This document shows, piece by piece, positions 17,182 to 27,871 of a stretch of 36,707 nt of DNA; the first letter of the stretch is position 1, and the number at the start of each line of letters is the position of its first letter. The notes under the pieces were generated by a model. That model was not told the origin of the DNA and searched no databases. It saw only the letters and a program-made list of their open reading frames with translations. Position numbers and translations under genes: made by a program. The stretch lies in NCBI RefSeq assembly GCF_029991245.1, contig NZ_JAIVFO010000029.1:1-36707 (forward strand), given 5' to 3'. Origin of the DNA: Xanthobacter autotrophicus (lineage in GTDB: Bacteria > Pseudomonadota > Alphaproteobacteria > Rhizobiales > Xanthobacteraceae).

Positions 17182-18291
17182 TCACGGCCGGAACAGCACC
17201 CCGCCGGTCATGGGTTCCGGTGCGCCGGTGGTGGTGGGGAAGGTCAGCGGCAGGCCCTTGAGGGCGCGGGCGGCGAGATAGCCGAAGGCGTGGGCCTCCA
17301 GCGCGTCGGCAGACCAGCCCACGGTGTCCGCCGTGCGCACGTCCGCGCCCAGCCGCGCCGCAAGCATGGCCAGCAGCGTGGGGTTGCGCGCCCCGCCGCC
17401 GGCGACAATCCAGCTTGCGGGCGGGCGGGCCAACAGCGGAACCAGCGCCGCCACGCTCGCCGCCGTGAGCGCGGTGAGCGTCGCCGCCCCGTCTTCCAGG
17501 CTCATGCCGGCAAGGCCCATGCGCTCGCCCACGAACACGCGGAAGTCGTTGCGGTCGAGCGACTTGGGGGGCGGCTGGCGGAAGAAGGGGTGGTCCAGCA
17601 CCTCAGCGATGCGCACCTCGTCCACCCTGCCGCGCGCTGCCGTGCGGCCGTCCGCATCGAAGGGCACCTTGGTGCGGGCGAAGAGGAAATCGTCGATCAG
17701 CGCATTGCCCGGCCCGGTGTCGCAGGCGATGGGCGGCCCGTCGCCATCGATGACGGTGACATTGGCGACCCCGCCCACGTTCAGCACCGCCACCGGATGG
17801 GCCAGCGCGAGGCGCCGCACCAGCGCGCGGTGGAACACCGGCACCAGCGGTGCCCCCTGTCCGCCCGCCGCTACGTCAGCGGCGCGGAAATCCGCCATCA
17901 CCGGCACGCGCAGGCTTTCGGCGAGACGCTGGCCAAGGCCGATCTGCACCGTGAGGCGGGCATCGGGCCGGTGGAACACGGTCTGGCCGTGGAAGCCCAC
18001 GAGGTCGATGTCGGAGGGGGTCAGGCGCAGCTGGTCGAGGAGCTGGCGCACCGCCTGCGCGTGGAGGTCGGTGATGCGGATTTCCACCTCGCGCAGCACG
18101 CCGGGCCGGTCGGTGCGCGCGTTGATGCCGCGCGCATCCTCCATGGCCTCGACCAGCAGCGCCCGCGTCGGCGCGTCATAGGGCAAGGTGAGCGCGGCGC
18201 CGAGCCACTGCACCGCCTCGCCGTCGGTATCGATCAGGGCGGCGTCGATGCCGTCCATGGACGTGCCGCTCATCAGCCCAACCACACGCAT
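17182..18291 (-). CDS. anmK: Anhydro-N-acetylmuramic acid kinase
   Basis: Phosphorylates and opens 1,6-anhydro-MurNAc released from peptidoglycan turnover, giving MurNAc-6-phosphate for recycling. The start [16 protein letters not shown] is the canonical AnmK N-terminus with its phosphate-binding motif; it gives 369 residues. Further family motifs are [23 protein letters not shown] and [10 protein letters not shown] (nucleotide-binding). An upstream in-frame start would add 11 residues without family similarity. It diverges from tyrS with 117 bases between the starts, a linkage common in alphaproteobacteria. Confidence 0.95.
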   Translation of the reverse strand: MRVVGLMSGTSMDGIDAALIDTDGEAVQWLGAALTLPYDAPTRALLVEAMEDARGINARTDRPGVLREVEIRITDLHAQAVRQLLDQLRLTPSDIDLVGFHGQTVFHRPDARLTVQIGLGQRLAESLRVPVMADFRAADVAAGGQGAPLVPVFHRALVRRLALAHPVAVLNVGGVANVTVIDGDGPPIACDTGPGNALIDDFLFARTKVPFDADGRTAARGRVDEVRIAEVLDHPFFRQPPPKSLDRNDFRVFVGERMGLAGMSLEDGAATLTALTAASVAALVPLLARPPASWIVAGGGARNPTLLAMLAARLGADVRTADTVGWSADALEAHAFGYLAARALKGLPLTFPTTTGAPEPMTGGVLFRP

Positions 18292-18408
18292 CCGCTCACC
18301 CCCAAAAACGCGCGCTCTATGCAATCTTGCGCGTGACCTGATACACCACCGCTCCTTTCCGGCGCGTGAGCGCCCGCCTCACGTCCGATCCAAAGACCGA
18401 ACCAAGCG

Positions 18409-19659
18409 ATGACCACTCAGACCTTCCGCTCCGACTTCCTGCGCACGCTCTCCGAGCGCGGCTATATCCACCAGTGCTCGGACCTTGAGCGCCTCGACGC
18501 CAAGGCCGCGGAAGGCCCGATCACCGCCTATATCGGCTTCGACGCCACCGCCTCCAGCCTCCATGCCGGGCACCTTCTGTCCATCATGATGCTGCGCACG
18601 CTCCAGCGCACGGGGCACAACCCCATCGCGCTCATGGGTGGCGGCACCACCAAGATCGGCGACCCGTCCGGCAAGGACGAGGCCCGCAAGATGCTGACCG
18701 ACCAGCAGATCGAGGACAATATCGCCTCCATCCGCAAGGTGTTCGCCCGCTTCCTCGATCTGGAGGGCGGCGCGAAGATGGAGAACAACGCGGCCTGGCT
18801 CGACGAGCTGAAATACATCCCGCTTCTGCGCGAGGTGGGGCCGCACTTCACCATCAACCGCATGCTCACCTTCGATTCGGTGAAGCTGCGGCTGGAACGG
18901 GAGCAGCCGCTCACCTTCCTCGAATTCAACTACATGATCCTGCAGGCCTACGACTTCGTTGAGCTGAACGCCCGCCACGGCTGCATTTTGCAGATGGGCG
19001 GCTCGGACCAGTGGGGCAACATCGTCAACGGCATGGAGCTGGGCCGCCGCATGCGCGGGGCCGACCTGTTCGCTTTGACGACGCCGCTGCTCACCACCTC
19101 CTCCGGCGCCAAGATGGGCAAGACCGCCGGCGGCGCGGTGTGGCTCGACGCCGACCTGCTAAGCCCTTACGAATACTGGCAGTACTGGCGCAACGCCGGT
19201 GACGCGGACGTGGAGCGCTTCCTGAAGCTCTTCACCGAGCTGCCCTTGGGCGAGATCGCCCGCCTCGCCGCCCTTCAGGGGCAGGAGATCAACCTCGCCA
19301 AGGAGGTGCTCGCCACCGAGGCCACCGCGCTTTTGCACGGCCGCGAGGCCGCCGAGAAGGCGAAGGAGACCTCCCGCGCCACCTTCGCCGACGGCGCGCT
19401 GGCGGTGGACCTGCCCACGGTGGAGGTGCCCCGCGCCACGCTGGCGGCGGGGCTTGGCGTCGCCAATGCCTTCGTGGACGCCGGCCTCGTCGCCTCCACC
19501 AGCGAGGCGCGCCGCCAGATCAAGGGCGGCGGCCTGAAGGTGAACGACGCCGCCGTCACCGACGAGAAGGCGACGCTGGACCTTGCCGCGCTGACGCCGG
19601 AAGGCGTGGTGAAGCTGTCGCTGGGCAAGAAGAAGCACGTGCTGCTGAAGCCGGTGTGA
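18409..19659 (+). CDS. tyrS: Tyrosyl-tRNA synthetase
   Basis: Charges tRNA-Tyr. The 416-residue product shows the class I signature HAGH (52-55, HIGH equivalent) after GFDATASSL, the tyrosine-binding GGSDQWGNI (198-206) and the KMSKS-equivalent KMGKT (235-239), a variant usual for TyrRS. A C-terminal S4 RNA-binding domain begins around residue 350 ([15 protein letters not shown]). It diverges from anmK. Confidence 0.97.
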   Translation: MTTQTFRSDFLRTLSERGYIHQCSDLERLDAKAAEGPITAYIGFDATASSLHAGHLLSIMMLRTLQRTGHNPIALMGGGTTKIGDPSGKDEARKMLTDQQIEDNIASIRKVFARFLDLEGGAKMENNAAWLDELKYIPLLREVGPHFTINRMLTFDSVKLRLEREQPLTFLEFNYMILQAYDFVELNARHGCILQMGGSDQWGNIVNGMELGRRMRGADLFALTTPLLTTSSGAKMGKTAGGAVWLDADLLSPYEYWQYWRNAGDADVERFLKLFTELPLGEIARLAALQGQEINLAKEVLATEATALLHGREAAEKAKETSRATFADGALAVDLPTVEVPRATLAAGLGVANAFVDAGLVASTSEARRQIKGGGLKVNDAAVTDEKATLDLAALTPEGVVKLSLGKKKHVLLKPV

Positions 19660-19670
19660 GGGCTCTCGTG

Positions 19671-19709
19671 CCCCGGACGCATGCAGCGCAAGCGGAATGC
19701 GATCCGGGG
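19671..19709. repeat. Intergenic inverted repeat after tyrS
   Basis: The outer arms CCCCGGA and TCCGGGG pair perfectly. Inside, GCATGC and GAATGC pair in part. The element starts 12 bases after the tyrS stop and may stabilise or attenuate the transcript. Confidence 0.5.
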
Positions 19710-19827
19710 CCCAGCGCAGGAGACCGCCGAAGGCGCTTCCGAACCCTTTGGGCGCCATGGATCTTGCCTGCTGCGCAGGAGTCTTGCGCAGGACCCCGGC
19801 TCTCCTTGCGCTGACGCTCCAGTCGGC

Positions 19828-19848
19828 CGGGGCACGAGGCGTGCCCCG
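19828..19848. repeat. Perfect hairpin upstream of rimO
   Basis: Arms CGGGGCACG and CGTGCCCCG with loop AGG. It is not followed by a T-run, so a terminator is unlikely. Confidence 0.5.
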
Positions 19849-19968
19849 CACCCTCCTTCGGCCACAAAGTCGCGGGATTGACGGGGCGCGGGCGCTCGGT
19901 TACGCGCCAGCCCTTCGCACAGCCCCTATCGCCCCGCAAAACCTGCCCAAGAGAAACCCGCCCGTCCC

Positions 19969-21318
19969 ATGGCCGACACCGCCCCGAAGCCCGCGCCTGC
20001 CACGCCTGCGCCCCGCATCTCCTTCGTCTCGCTGGGCTGCCCCAAGGCGCTGGTGGACAGTGAGCGCATCGTCACGCGGCTGCGCGCGGAAGGCTATGAG
20101 CTGACGAAAACCCACCAAGGCGCGGACCTGGTGGTGGTGAACACCTGCGGCTTCCTCGACAGCGCCAAGGCCGAGAGCCTCCATGCCATCGGCGAGGCGC
20201 TGGCCGAGAACGGCAAGGTCGTCGTCACCGGCTGCATGGGCGCCGAGCCGGAGGAGATCCGCGCCGTCCATCCCGGCGTGCTCGCCATCACCGGCCCGCA
20301 GCAGTACGAAAGCGTGCTCGCGGCGGTCCACGAGGCGGTGCCGCCCGCTCACGACCCCTTCCTGGACCTGGTGCCCGCCGAGGGTGTGAAGCTCACGCCC
20401 CGCCACTACGCCTATCTCAAGATTTCCGAGGGCTGCTCCAACCGCTGCACCTTCTGCATCATCCCCAAGCTGCGCGGCGACCTGGTCTCGCGCCCGGCGG
20501 GGGACGTCCTGCGCGAGGCCGAGCGGCTGGTGAAGGCGGGCGTGAAGGAGCTGCTCGTCATCTCGCAGGACACCTCGGCCTATGGCGTGGACCTGCGCTA
20601 CGCCACCAGCCCGTGGGGCGACAGGGAGGTGGCCGCCCGCTTCCTCGATCTCGCCGGCGCGCTGGGGGATCTGGGCGCATGGGTGCGCCTGCATTACGTC
20701 TACCCCTACCCGCATGTGGATGCGGTGATGGCGCTGATGGCCGCCGGCAAGGTGCTGCCCTATATCGACATCCCGTTCCAGCATGCGAGCCCCACCGTGC
20801 TGAAGCGCATGAAGCGCCCGGCCTCGCAGGAAAAGACCCTCAGCCGCATCCAGGCGTGGCGCGCGGCGGTACCGGACCTCACCCTGCGCTCCACCTTCAT
20901 CGTCGGCTTCCCCGGCGAGACCGAAGCCGAGTTCGAGGAACTGCTCGCCTTCCTCGAAGACGCGGAGATCGACCGCGCCGGCTGCTTCAAGTTCGAGCCG
21001 GTGCGCGGGGCCGATGCCAATGGGCTGGAAGGCGCCGTGGCGGATGAGGTGAAGGCCGAGCGCTACGACCGCTTCATGCGCACCCAGCAGAAGGTCTCCG
21101 CCCGGCGGCTGAAGCGCAAGGTGGGCACCCGCCAGAGCGTGATCATCGATACGGTGACGCCCGACGGGGGCATCGGCCGCACCAAGGGCGACGCCCCGGA
21201 GATCGACGGCACCGTGAAGGTATTCGCCCGCCGCCCCCTGCGCGTGGGCGAGATCGCCACCGTGAAGATCGAGGCGGCCGGACCCTACGACCTCTCGGGA
21301 ACCGCCGTGGGGTTCTGA
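19969..21318 (+). CDS. rimO: Ribosomal protein S12 methylthiotransferase
   Basis: A radical-SAM enzyme that methylthiolates a conserved aspartate of ribosomal protein uS12. The N-terminal MTTase domain carries the first cluster cysteines Cys24 ([12 protein letters not shown]), Cys60 ([10 protein letters not shown]) and Cys89 (VTGCMGAEP). The radical-SAM CxxxCxxC is Cys156-Cys160-Cys163 ([14 protein letters not shown]). A C-terminal TRAM domain ends the 449-residue protein. RimO rather than MiaB is indicated by the [12 protein letters not shown] start and the [13 protein letters not shown] segment. It converges on the aminotransferase-like gene with 10 bases between stops. Confidence 0.96.
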   Translation: MADTAPKPAPATPAPRISFVSLGCPKALVDSERIVTRLRAEGYELTKTHQGADLVVVNTCGFLDSAKAESLHAIGEALAENGKVVVTGCMGAEPEEIRAVHPGVLAITGPQQYESVLAAVHEAVPPAHDPFLDLVPAEGVKLTPRHYAYLKISEGCSNRCTFCIIPKLRGDLVSRPAGDVLREAERLVKAGVKELLVISQDTSAYGVDLRYATSPWGDREVAARFLDLAGALGDLGAWVRLHYVYPYPHVDAVMALMAAGKVLPYIDIPFQHASPTVLKRMKRPASQEKTLSRIQAWRAAVPDLTLRSTFIVGFPGETEAEFEELLAFLEDAEIDRAGCFKFEPVRGADANGLEGAVADEVKAERYDRFMRTQQKVSARRLKRKVGTRQSVIIDTVTPDGGIGRTKGDAPEIDGTVKVFARRPLRVGEIATVKIEAAGPYDLSGTAVGF

Positions 21319-21328
21319 AGAGCCGCCG

Positions 21329-22357
21329 TCAGGGCGTGGCCGGCTCCAGTTCCGCCACCACCCGCTCGAGAATCTCCGCCGCGGCGGAGATCTCCGTTTC
21401 CGTCACCGTGAGCGCCGGCAGGAAGGCCAGCACAGGACCGAGCGAACGGGTGACAAGACCGGCCTCGGCAAGCCGTGTTCCCAGATCGGCCGCCGGCGCG
21501 GCGCAAACCAGCCCCTGCATCAGCCCCGTGCCGACGAGACCGGAGAACAGGTCCGGCCGCTGATAGCGCAAGGTCGCGAGGCGGTCTTCCAGCAGCCAGC
21601 CGAGGCCCTGCACCCGCCCCTCGAACCCGGGGGCGAAGGCCGTTGCCAGAATGCCGTCCGCTGCGGCCAGCGCCTCCTGCGCCACCACAGGCAGGGCGGC
21701 GGGAAGGCCGCGCGCCCATTTCGCTGTGAGCACCAAAGCGGCCAGCGGCAGGCCGCCCCCCTCCCCCACCAGCATCAGGTCCGGCGTCACGCCGGTCCAT
21801 TCATGGGCGAAGGCCATGCCGGTGCGCCCGAGGCCGGCGTCGGTTTCGTCGAAGACGAGGGCGAGGCCGTATTCGTCCGCCACCTCGCGCAGTTCGGCCA
21901 GGAAGGAGCCCGGCAGCATCTCCATGCCGGCCGAAAGCCGCAGCGGGGCGACAAACAGCCCCGCCGTCTTCGGCCCGATGGCGGCGCGCACCGCGCCGAT
22001 CTCGTCCGGCATGCGGCTGACCTCCGCATCGGCGGCGAAGTCCGGCGGCAGGGGGGCATCCCCCGCGCAGACCAGCAATTCCCGCCGCTTGGGCCGTCCG
22101 GCGATGCGGTGCTGGGCGCGGATGGTGTCGAGGATCACCCGCCGCACGGTGGCGGCCGAGGGCAGCAGCACCGCCGTGTCGCCGAAGGAGTGGGCCACCA
22201 GCAGGCCCGCGAGGAAGGCGGCGTCCGGGGCGGGCGCAGGTTCCGAAGGCTCAAACGCCAGCTCAGGTGTTGCGACGAGGCAGGCGCCGGAAAAGTCGAA
22301 GGGCGCGATGTCCGGCGTGACGCTGTCCTCGGACGGTTCTGGCGCAGGTTGGGACAT
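21329..22357 (-). CDS. Degenerate class-III aminotransferase (probable PLP-less pseudoenzyme)
   Basis: A 342-residue protein clearly derived from ArgD/ornithine-type class-III aminotransferases but shortened (the family is about 390-430). The cofactor aspartate region survives as VFDETDAGLGRTG (168-180), followed by AHEWTGVTPDLM. The next motif, normally AKGIGGGFP with the PLP lysine, reads LVGEGGGLPLAAL (196-208), with Gly/Glu at the lysine position. The upstream EPxQGEGG motif is also lost (VAPLRLSAG, 136-144), and the N-terminal phosphate-binding glycine loop is not recognisable. The frame is intact with a good GGAGG site, so it is a translated divergent protein rather than a decayed gene. 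It cannot form the normal Schiff base. Its function is unknown. Confidence 0.75.
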   Translation of the reverse strand: MSQPAPEPSEDSVTPDIAPFDFSGACLVATPELAFEPSEPAPAPDAAFLAGLLVAHSFGDTAVLLPSAATVRRVILDTIRAQHRIAGRPKRRELLVCAGDAPLPPDFAADAEVSRMPDEIGAVRAAIGPKTAGLFVAPLRLSAGMEMLPGSFLAELREVADEYGLALVFDETDAGLGRTGMAFAHEWTGVTPDLMLVGEGGGLPLAALVLTAKWARGLPAALPVVAQEALAAADGILATAFAPGFEGRVQGLGWLLEDRLATLRYQRPDLFSGLVGTGLMQGLVCAAPAADLGTRLAEAGLVTRSLGPVLAFLPALTVTETEISAAAEILERVVAELEPATP

Positions 22358-22492
22358 GGCACCTCCGGCGCCGGAACACGCCGGCGGCCAAGCGACGGAT
22401 TGGGCGACATACGAGCCCGGCCGAAGCCGGCTCCACTCGCGACAGCGTGCCCAAGCAAGAACCCTGCCTCAACCGGTCACAGCACCGCCCGC

Positions 22493-22885
22493 TCAATCGT
22501 ATTTCAGATAAGAAAAGCGCAAGTCGTGCTGGGGCGTGCCTTCCAGCGGCCCGTCGGGCTGAAGGCCCGGCTGCCACATCACCACCTCCTCGATCTTCTG
22601 CGCCAAAGCGAAGTCGCGCACGGTGATGCCCTTGGCGTCGTGGGACATGAGGCGCACCTCCACCCACGCATAGGAGGCGGTGAGGTCCGGATGGTGCCAG
22701 GCCGCCTCGGCGAGGTGGCCCACCGCGTTGATCACCATCAGCGTGCCCTTCCAGCTGTTGGTGCGGTAGGTGCGGCGGATCCAGCCGTCCTCGAAGCGCC
22801 AGCGGGGCAGGTCGGCCTTCAGCCGGGCCTCGATCTCTTCAAGGCCGAAGGTGTGCTTGCGGTCGATGGTCTGGTTGCGATCCAT
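22493..22885 (-). CDS. Pterin-4a-carbinolamine dehydratase family protein
   Basis: A 130-residue protein of the PCD/DCoH family, which dehydrates 4a-hydroxytetrahydropterin. The family signature is complete: Glu60, then His64-His65-Pro66 (AWHHPDL), Tyr72, His82 (MSHDAKG) and Asp91. The start MDRNQTIDRKHTF at 22885 has an AGGAGG site seven bases upstream; the longer frame is rejected. No phenylalanine hydroxylase gene is in the window, so its pathway partner is not evident. It reads toward the aminotransferase-like gene with a 135-base gap. Confidence 0.9.
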   Translation of the reverse strand: MDRNQTIDRKHTFGLEEIEARLKADLPRWRFEDGWIRRTYRTNSWKGTLMVINAVGHLAEAAWHHPDLTASYAWVEVRLMSHDAKGITVRDFALAQKIEEVVMWQPGLQPDGPLEGTPQHDLRFSYLKYD

Positions 22886-23157
22886 TGGGTGGCCTCCTCC
22901 ATGCGGTTCCGGCCGGGCCGGTTCGCGGGACATGCCTGTGCGGTCTGCTTGTGGCATTTTCTGCGCGTGGACGGGTTTCCGCCAGTTGAAGCTGGCGCGG
23001 GCGCACAGCGCAGCACGAAAGCGTGAAAAGAAAGCGCGGAAAGAAACCGTACGCAGGATTGATCTGCCACAGGGCGCGGCGAACCGGCCGATGCTGTATA
23101 TCCACCCTGCCGCTGGGCGCGTATGGCCCCCCGCGGGCCGCAGCCGATGGGAGCATC

Positions 23158-23664
23158 ATGTCCACCACCCTCGCCGTCCTCGTCAACGCGCTCATCGTGA
23201 TCGCCACGGTCGCCGCCATGGAAGGGGTGGCCTGGGCCGCGCACAAATATGTCATGCACGGCTTCGGCTGGGGCTGGCACAAGTCGCACCACGAACCGCG
23301 CGAGGGCGTGTTCGAGCGCAACGACCTCTATGCGCTGCTGTTCGCGGGCATCGCCATCGCCCTCATCTACGCCTTCCGCAATGGCGGCGCGCTGCTGTGG
23401 GTGGGCGTGGGAATGACGGTCTACGGCTTCCTCTATTTCTTCGTGCATGATGGCATCACCCACCAGCGCTGGCCGTTCCGCTACGTGCCGCGCAACGGCT
23501 ACCTGAAGCGCCTGGTGCAGGCTCACCGGCTGCACCATGCGGTGGACGGCAAGGAGGGCTGCGTCTCCTTCGGCTTCATCTATGCCCCGCCGCCGGCCGA
23601 CCTGAAGGCCAAGCTGAAGACGCTGCACGGCGGCAGCCTGAAGCAGAACGAGGCAGCCGAATAG
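23158..23664 (+). CDS. crtZ: Beta-carotene hydroxylase
   Basis: A non-heme di-iron membrane hydroxylase that adds 3-hydroxyl groups to beta-ionone rings, converting beta-carotene toward zeaxanthin. The 168-residue product has the full set of histidine motifs: His29 and His34 (HKYVMH), His41/His44/His45 (HKSHH), His97 and His102 (HDGITH), and His123/His126/His127 (HRLHH). Hydrophobic helices lie at about 3-25, 55-75 and 77-97. No other carotenoid gene is nearby, so the rest of the pathway must be elsewhere. It ends with a strong terminator and diverges from the PCD gene. Confidence 0.94.
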   Translation: MSTTLAVLVNALIVIATVAAMEGVAWAAHKYVMHGFGWGWHKSHHEPREGVFERNDLYALLFAGIAIALIYAFRNGGALLWVGVGMTVYGFLYFFVHDGITHQRWPFRYVPRNGYLKRLVQAHRLHHAVDGKEGCVSFGFIYAPPPADLKAKLKTLHGGSLKQNEAAE

Positions 23665-23710
23665 GCGGGGTCGCCCTCCTCCCGTTCCCTGCACCAGACC
23701 CCCGAAACGA

Positions 23711-23742
23711 AAAGAGGCGGCCGAAGCCGCCTCTTTCTTTTT
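23711..23742 (+). terminator. Rho-independent terminator after crtZ
   Basis: Arms AAAGAGGCGGC (23711-23721) and GCCGCCTCTTT (23726-23736) pair perfectly around the tetraloop CGAA, followed by CTTTTTT. The A-rich left flank may let it also work on the minus strand for clpA, whose stop is 21 bases away. Confidence 0.92.
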
Positions 23743-23763
23743 TGCCGGATGCCGGTGCGCTGC

Positions 23764-26232
<2,469 letters not shown>

Positions 26233-26468
26233 CGACACCTCTTCCGCGCATCGCTCCCGGCCCTTGGAAAACCCCGCCAGCTTGGGGAGCGCGTGCACCA
26301 TTCACACAAACTTCGTACCGGATGCCGCAGTGCGCAAGCCCCTCCTGCGATGGAAAAACGCTTCCCTTAGCCTGCCGCCCATGCCTCGCACAAGACAGCG
26401 CCTCGCATTCCGGGCCTGCGCGACCTGGAATTCGTCCATCACGATTGCTGCGAAGGGCGTGAGCCGGC

Positions 26469-26843
26469 TTACTTCTTCTCCATCACGCACTGGAGCGGAT
26501 GCTGGTGCTTGCGGGCGAAATCCATCACCTGCGTCACCTTGGTCTCGGCGACCTCATAGGTGAAAACGCCGCACTCCCCCACCCCGTGATGGTGTACGTG
26601 GAGCATGATCGTGTTGGCCTGGTCACGGTCCTTGTTGAAGAACCGTTCCAGCACATGCACCACGAATTCCATGGGCGTGTAGTCGTCGTTCAGCAGCAGC
26701 ACCCGGTAGAGCGAGGGCCGCTTGGTCTGCGGCTTGGTGCGGGAAATGACCGCCGTGCCGGGACCATCGCCCCCCCTGCGGGGCGGCGTCTCGGGACCGG
26801 CCAGGGCCGGCGCCTGAAAATTGGAGATTGAAATATCCATCAT
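26469..26843 (-). CDS. clpS: ClpS, Clp protease adaptor
   Basis: The adaptor that delivers N-end-rule substrates to ClpAP. About 35 variable residues precede the ClpS core: [20 protein letters not shown], then the hydrophobic/acidic pocket region and [23 protein letters not shown]. The product ends [11 protein letters not shown]. Two adjacent ATGs (26843 and 26840) can start the 124- or 123-residue protein; the longer frame upstream is rejected because the MDISISNFQ start precedes the variable arm seen in this family. A TATTAT at 26912-26917 is a likely -10. Together with clpA it forms the usual clpS-clpA pair. Confidence 0.94.
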   Translation of the reverse strand: MMDISISNFQAPALAGPETPPRRGGDGPGTAVISRTKPQTKRPSLYRVLLLNDDYTPMEFVVHVLERFFNKDRDQANTIMLHVHHHGVGECGVFTYEVAETKVTQVMDFARKHQHPLQCVMEKK

Positions 26844-26911
26844 GTCCGTCGCGCCCTGTTCCGCTGCTCCGGCCGTCGCACGGAGTTTGGCGCAGCTCCT
26901 GAATGACGAGA

Positions 26912-26940
26912 ATAATAGGAAGAGCGACGCGTCTTCGCCA
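26912..26940 (-). promoter_or_regulatory. Candidate clpS promoter
   Basis: On the minus strand, TATTAT (26917-26912) is a good -10. The hexamer 17 bases upstream (TGGCGA, 26940-26935) matches the -35 consensus only in part. The predicted leader is about 60 bases. Confidence 0.4.
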
Positions 26941-27060
26941 GTGCTGCAGCTTTCATCCGGGGCGCGGAGTGCCGCATCCGGACCCGCCAGGGCGGCGCGG
27001 CAGGCCGGGAGCGCCCGCAGGAGCAACAGCCGGAGAGCATCTGCGGAGGCCGAAACGACT

Positions 27061-27085
27061 AAGGCCCGGCGCTGGGCCGGGCCTT
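27061..27085 (-). terminator. Hairpin downstream of phasin, possible terminator
   Basis: Arms AAGGCCCGGC (27061-27070) and GCCGGGCCTT (27076-27085) form a perfect 10-bp stem. On the minus strand it is followed by AGTCGTTTC, a poor T-run, about 150 bases past the phasin stop. Confidence 0.4.
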
Positions 27086-27086
27086 G

Positions 27087-27153
27087 TGACGCAACTCATT
27101 GACGCAACTTACGCAACACAACCCTGACATGGCACCTGTTACGCAACTTACGC
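27087..27153. repeat. Cluster of CGCAAC direct repeats
   Basis: TGACGCAACTCAT (27087-27099) is followed directly by TGACGCAACTTAC (27100-27112). ACGCAACTTACGC occurs at 27102-27114 and again at 27141-27153. All are in the same orientation, downstream of the phasin gene. Confidence 0.65.
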
Positions 27154-27236
27154 GTGGCTCCCGAAGGAACCGGCGCGCCGGAGGGACGCGAGAACAACCT
27201 CCCGGCGCGATGCCCGATGCGGGCGAATTTTCAGCT

Positions 27237-27581
27237 TCAGCCCGGGAACTTGAAGCCGGTCTTGCCGAGGCTCGACTCGAAGGGCTTGTAGGTCTCCTTC
27301 GCCAGCTCCGTGTAGAGCTCGCCGAGCTTGGTGGCCTGGGCCACGGCGCCCTCGTAGGCCGACTTCAGGTAGGACTGCTGGATCTCGATGGCCTGCTCAA
27401 CGGTCTTGGCGCCGAGCAGCTTCTCGAGGGCAGCGGTGCCCTGCTCGAAGGAGGTCTTGGTGTAGTCGGCGATTTCCACCGCGATCGCCTGGGCGCTCTT
27501 GGAGAGCGTGCCGAAGCTCTTGAGGGCGGATTCGATGTTGTCCTTGCTGATCTTCTGCAGCTCGTCAGCGGTCTGAACCAT
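27237..27581 (-). CDS. Phasin family protein
   Basis: A 114-residue, largely helical phasin (phasin_2-type). Phasins coat polyhydroxyalkanoate granules and limit their size. The sequence is amphipathic throughout (NIESALKSFGTLSKSAQAIA, EQGTAALEKLLGAKTVEQAI) and ends in KTGFKFPG. The start MVQTADELQKI at 27581 has AGGGGA upstream. Two TGC-N3-GCA palindromes upstream suggest control by the PHA-responsive repressor PhaR. No PHA synthase or depolymerase gene is in the window. Some phasin-fold proteins act as stress proteins, so PHA binding is probable, not proven. Confidence 0.9.
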   Translation of the reverse strand: MVQTADELQKISKDNIESALKSFGTLSKSAQAIAVEIADYTKTSFEQGTAALEKLLGAKTVEQAIEIQQSYLKSAYEGAVAQATKLGELYTELAKETYKPFESSLGKTGFKFPG

Positions 27582-27658
27582 TGGGAGTCCCCTTTTTGCC
27601 GGCAAATCGGCCGGCCCCGCGCAGAGTGGTTATTGCCTCCGCTCGGTTGTGGATATTA

Positions 27659-27667
27659 TGCACTGCA
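27659..27667. promoter_or_regulatory. Candidate PhaR site 1
   Basis: TGC-ACT-GCA, the TGC-N3-GCA pattern associated with PhaR, about 80 bases upstream of the phasin start. Confidence 0.4.
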
Positions 27668-27687
27668 GCACGGTCGTCAAGCGCTTT

Positions 27688-27702
27688 TTGTGCAGCGCAC
27701 AA
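27688..27702. promoter_or_regulatory. Candidate PhaR site 2
   Basis: TTGTGC and GCACAA around AGC form a 6-3-6 inverted repeat of the TGC-N3-GCA type, about 110 bases upstream of the phasin start and 170 upstream of the divergent carboxypeptidase gene. Confidence 0.5.
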
Positions 27703-27871
27703 TATGGCAGCGCTGCCAGGTTTACGCCTTGGTAACTCCGCGTTTTTAGGCTCTGGACTTGGTCGCTTCCTCCAACCCTCGGTGCGACGCACAAGCCTTT
27801 CGACGGCTCCGGGTCACAACGCGCGCGGGAACTGGGTCAGGTTTGCGACCAACGACACGGGACAAATGTGC

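Larger units (their letters stand above)
19660..19968. other. tyrS-rimO intergenic interval with hairpins
   Basis: No gene is seen in these 309 bases. It contains an inverted repeat with CCCCGGA (19671-19677) and TCCGGGG (19703-19709) right after tyrS, and a perfect 9-bp hairpin with loop AGG at 19828-19848. Neither is followed by a T-run. The first resembles an intergenic element common in related genomes whose arms read CCCCGGA/TCCGGGG. Confidence 0.55.
26844..27236. other. clpS-phasin intergenic interval
   Basis: These 393 bases contain no convincing gene. The clpS end holds a likely minus-strand -10 (TATTAT, 26912-26917). Near 27061-27085 there is a 10-bp hairpin, and at 27087-27153 a cluster of CGCAAC repeats. 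The remainder is unremarkable GC-rich sequence. Confidence 0.6.

Noticed and set aside
18409-19659. KMGKT instead of KMSKS in TyrS as a possible defect
   Set aside because: This variant is normal for bacterial tyrosyl-tRNA synthetases.
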